From the NCBI GenBank assembly GCA_032622095.1, contig CP136064.1, positions 178,264,247 to 178,328,246 of the forward strand: a stretch of DNA of 64,000 bases, in the 5' to 3' direction. How positions within the stretch are numbered: position 1 is the stretch's first letter; each line of letters opens with the position of its first letter. Positions 60,201 through 64,000 of the stretch are shown here, piece after piece. Source of the stretch: Siphonodentalium dalli (lineage: Eukaryota; Mollusca; Scaphopoda; Gadilida; Siphonodentaliidae). Under the pieces are notes generated by a model. That model had not been told where the DNA came from, did no database searches, and worked only from the letters and a program-made list of their open reading frames with translations. The position numbers and the translations under genes are program-made.

Positions 60201-62515
60201 CGCACAGCATATAAGTGGAATAATTTGGGGCTCGATTTTATTGTGTATTGCGCAAACACGCTATTTGATGTTTGTAAACTATCCAATTGGGAACCAGGTG
60301 GTCGGGTGTTATGATTTTGTGATGGAAACCGAGATGGTGCATCGTTTTCGAGTATAAAAACTAACGTCGCCCGATATGGGACTTGAACCCATGACCCTCA
60401 GATGACTCTGAATTTAGCAGACTCTTAAAAGTCTGATGCTCTACCGACTGAGCTAACCGGGCTGGTTGCTAGTGGGGCCACCATTTGCTTTCTGCACAAA
60501 ACGGGTGATATCTATTTGAGAAGTTTGTGGCGCCAAATTTTAAGGCCAGAATATTATGCGCACAGCATATAAGTGGAATAATTTGGGGCTCGATTTTATT
60601 GTGTATTGCGCAAACACGCTATTTGATGTTTGTAAACTATCCAATTGGGAACCAGGTGGTCGGGTGTTATGATTTTGTGATGGAAACCGAGATGGTGCAT
60701 CGTTTTCGAGTATAAAAACTAACGTCGCCCGATATGGGACTTGAACCCATGACCCTCAGATGACTCTGAATTTAGCAGACTCTTAAAAGTCTGATGCTCT
60801 ACCGACTGAGCTAACCGGGCTGGTTGCTAGTGGGGCCACCATTTGCTTTCTGCACAAAACGGGTGATATCTATTTGAGAAGTTTGTGGCGCCAAATTTTA
60901 AGGCCAGAATATTATGCGCACAGCATATAAGTGGAATAATTTGGGGCTCGATTTTATTGTGTATTGCGCAAACACGCTATTTGATGTTTGTAAACTATCC
61001 AATTGGGAACCAGGTGGTCGGGTGTTATGATTTTGTGATGGAAACCGAGATGGTGCATCGTTTTCGAGTATAAAAACTAACGTCGCCCGATATGGGACTT
61101 GAACCCATGACCCTCAGATGACTCTGAATTTAGCAGACTCTTAAAAGTCTGATGCTCTACCGACTGAGCTAACCGGGCTGGTTGCTAGTGGGGCCACCAT
61201 TTGCTTTCTGCACAAAACGGGTGATATCTATTTGAGAAGTTTGTGGCGCCAAATTTTAAGGCCAGAATATTATGCGCACAGCATATAAGTGGAATAATTT
61301 GGGGCTCGATTTTATTGTGTATTGCGCAAACACGCTATTTGATGTTTGTAAACTATCCAATTGGGAACCAGGTGGTCAGGTGTTATGATTTTGTGATGGA
61401 AACCGAGATGGTGCATCGTTTTCGAGTATAAAAACTAACGTCGCCCGATATGGGACTTGAACCCATGACCCTCAGATGACTCTGAATTTAGCAGACTCTT
61501 AAAAGTCTGATGCTCTACCGACTGAGCTAACCGGGCTGGTTGCTAGTGGGGCCACCATTTGCTTTCTGCACAAAACGGGTGATATCTATTTGAGAAGTTT
61601 GTGGCGCCAAATTTTAAGGCCAGAATATTATGCGCACAGCATATAAGTGGAATAATTTGGGGCTCGATTTTATTGTGTATTGCGCAAACACGCTATTTGA
61701 TGTTTGTAAACTATCCAATTGGGAACCAGGTGGTCGGGTGTTATGATTTTGTGATGGAAACCGAGATGGTGCATCGTTTTCGAGTATAAAAACTAACGTC
61801 GCCCGATATGGGACTTGAACCCATGACCCTCAGATGACTCTGAATTTAGCAGACTCTTAAAAGTCTGATGCTCTACCGACTGAGCTAACCGGGCTGGTTG
61901 CTAGTGGGGCCACCATTTGCTTTCTGCACAAAACGGGTGATATCTATTTGAGAAGTTTGTGGCGCCAAATTTTAAGGCCAGAATATTATGCGCACAGCAT
62001 ATAAGTGGAATAATTTGGGGCTCGATTTTATTGTGTATTGCGCAAACACGCTATTTGATGTTTGTAAACTATCCAATTGGGAACCAGGTGGTCAGGTGTT
62101 ATGATTTTGTGATGGAAACCGAGATGGTGCATCGTTTTCGAGTATAAAAACTAACGTCGCCCGATATGGGACTTGAACCCATGACCCTCAGATGACTCTG
62201 AATTTAGCAGACTCTTAAAAGTCTGATGCTCTACCGACTGAGCTAACCGGGCTGGTTGCTAGTGGGGCCACCATTTGCTTTCTGCACAAAACGGGTGATA
62301 TCTATTTGAGAAGTTTGTGGCGCCAAATTTTAAGGCCAGAATATTATGCGCACAGCATATAAGTGGAATAATTTGGGGCTCGATTTTATTGTGTATTGCG
62401 CAAACACGCTATTTGATGTTTGTAAACTATCCAATTGGGAACCAGGTGGTCGGGTGTTATGATTTTGTGATGGAAACCGAGATGGTGCATCGTTTTCGAG
62501 TATAAAAACTAACGT

Positions 62516-62610
62516 CGCCCGATATGGGACTTGAACCCATGACCCTCAGATGACTCTGAATTTAGCAGACTCTTCAAAGTCTGATGCTCTACCGACTGAG
62601 CTAACCGGGC
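62516..62610 (-). tRNA. tRNA with Lys body and Gln anticodon (TTG)
   Basis: Base 62575 changes anticodon position 36 from T to G, giving 5'-TTG-3', which would read CAA (glutamine). Acceptor, D, variable and T arms and the intron are those of the lysine copies. The change also breaks one pair of the anticodon-intron helix. It is the only copy in the window with an altered anticodon. It may be an inactive or mischarged tRNA, or a sequencing error. Confidence 0.82.
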
Positions 62611-63947
62611 TGGTTGCTAGTGGGGCCACCATTTGCTTTCTGCACAAAACGGGTGATATCTATTTGAGAAGTTTGTGGCGCCAAATTTTATGGCCAGAAT
62701 ATTATGCGCACAGCATATAAGTGGAATAATTTGGGGCTCGATTTTATTGTGTATTGCGCAAACACGCTATTTGATGTTTGTAAACTATCCAATTGGGAAC
62801 CAGGTGGTCGGGTGTTATGATTTTGTGATGGAAACCGAGATGGTGCATCGTTTTCGAGTATAAAAACTAACGTCGCCCGATATGGGACTTGAACCCATGA
62901 CCCTCAGATGACTCTGAATTTAGCAGACTCTTAAAAGTCTGATGCTCTACCGACTGAGCTAACCGGGCTGGTTGCTAGTGGGGCCACCATTTGCTTTCTG
63001 CACAAAACGGGTGATATCTATTTGAGAAGTTTGTGGCGCCAAATTTTAAGGCCAGAATATTATGCGCACAGCATATAAGTGGAATAATTTGGGGCTCGAT
63101 TTTATTGTGTATTGCGCAAACACGCTATTTGATGTTTGTAAACTATCCAATTGGGAACCAGGTGGTCGGGTGTTATGATTTTGTGATGGAAACCGAGATG
63201 GTGCATCGTTTTCGAGTATAAAAACTAACGTCGCCCGATATGGGACTTGAACCCATGACCCTCAGATGACTCTGAATTTAGCAGACTCTTAAAAGTCTGA
63301 TGCTCTACCGACTGAGCTAACCGGGCTGGTTGCTAGTGGGGCCACCATTTGCTTTCTGCACAAAACGGGTGATATCTATTTGAGAAGTTTGTGGCGCCAA
63401 ATTTTAAGGCCAGAATATTATGCGCACAGCATATAAGTGGAATAATTTGGGGCTCGATTTTATTGTGTATTGCGCAAACACGCTATTTGATGTTTGTAAA
63501 CTATCCAATTGGGAACCAGGTGGTCGGGTGTTATGATTTTGTGATGGAAACCGAGATGGTGCATCGTTTTCGAGTATAAAAACTAACGTCGCCCGATATG
63601 GGACTTGAACCCATGACCCTCAGATGACTCTGAATTTAGCAGACTCTTAAAAGTCTGATGCTCTACCGACTGAGCTAACCGGGCTGGTTGCTAGTGGGGC
63701 CACCATTTGCTTTCTGCACAAAACGGGTGATATCTATTTGAGAAGTTTGTGGCGCCAAATTTTAAGGCCAGAATATTATGCGCACAGCATATAAGTGGAA
63801 TAATTTGGGGCTCGATTTTATTGTGTATTGCGCAAACACGCTATTTGATGTTTGTAAACTATCCAATTGGGAACCAGGTGGTCAGGTGTTATGATTTTGT
63901 GATGGAAACCGAGATGGTGCATCGTTTTCGAGTATAAAAACTAACGT

Positions 63948-64000
63948 CGCCCGATATGGGACTTGAACCCATGACCCTCAGATGACTCTGAATTTAGCAG
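63948..64000 (-). tRNA. tRNA-Lys(TTT), 5' part beyond the window end
   Basis: The 3' acceptor strand, T arm and part of the intron are present. The sequence stops at the window edge. Confidence 0.85.

Larger units (their letters stand above)
55229..64000. repeat. 358-bp tandem tRNA-Lys(TTT) array, right block
   Basis: The array resumes in the same orientation and register. tRNA genes lie at 55366, 55724, 56082, 56440 and 56798 (each 95 bp), then the deleted copy at 57156. Full-length copies follow at 57504+358k for k=0-17, and a last copy is cut by the window end. This gives 23 full-length genes. The order of spacer variants through about 59,600 matches that from 34,154 to 38,270 at an offset of 21,371 bp, so this block is a duplicate of a left-block segment. 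Confidence 0.95.

Overview
The window is repeat DNA from an animal nuclear genome. Three things point there: an intron-containing eukaryotic-type tRNA-Lys gene with internal Pol III promoter boxes and a T-run terminator; a Maverick/Polinton-like element; and a satellite whose units resemble the non-autonomous Helitron/'pearl'-type elements known from marine invertebrates. A mollusc or related invertebrate is my best guess, by inference only. There is no bacterial gene organisation and no ordinary single-copy host gene.

Layout. (1) 1-5664: a GC-rich satellite of ten composite units (452-784 bp). Each unit has an AT-rich 5' block, a (TCTG)n microsatellite, a conserved block, two to five ~122-bp monomers and a 3' hairpin followed by CTAG. 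The units are ordered as a higher-order repeat, (A B C D)(E B C D)(A B...). (2) 5665-5764: a 100-N assembly gap. (3) 5765-46711 and 55229-64000: one 358-bp tandem array carrying a tRNA-Lys(TTT) gene with a 22-nt intron on the minus strand of every unit. I count 140 tRNA copies: 131 full length, 7 with an identical 10-bp internal deletion, and 2 cut by the gap or the window end. (4) 46712-55228: an 8,517-bp, almost perfect palindrome inserted in one array spacer, flanked by the 6-bp duplication CTCGAT. It begins with AG and ends with CT. Each arm carries the same intronless 603-codon gene for a zinc finger / A32-like (FtsK-HerA type) packaging ATPase, diverging from a GGC-triplet hairpin centre.

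How it fits together. The tRNA array looks transcriptionally competent and has been homogenised by unequal exchange. Variant units form a cassette (deleted tRNA, K, M, M, K, R, K, deleted tRNA, named by spacer variants) that recurs three times. In the third copy the element sits inside the first M unit, so the other two copies are empty-site references. The element has TIR and TSD features of Maverick/Polinton integration but no integrase, polymerase, protease or capsid gene, so it is non-autonomous. Its architecture, two copies of one viral-type genome end joined head to head, resembles palindromic defective genomes made by linear, protein-primed DNA viruses. That origin is a hypothesis.
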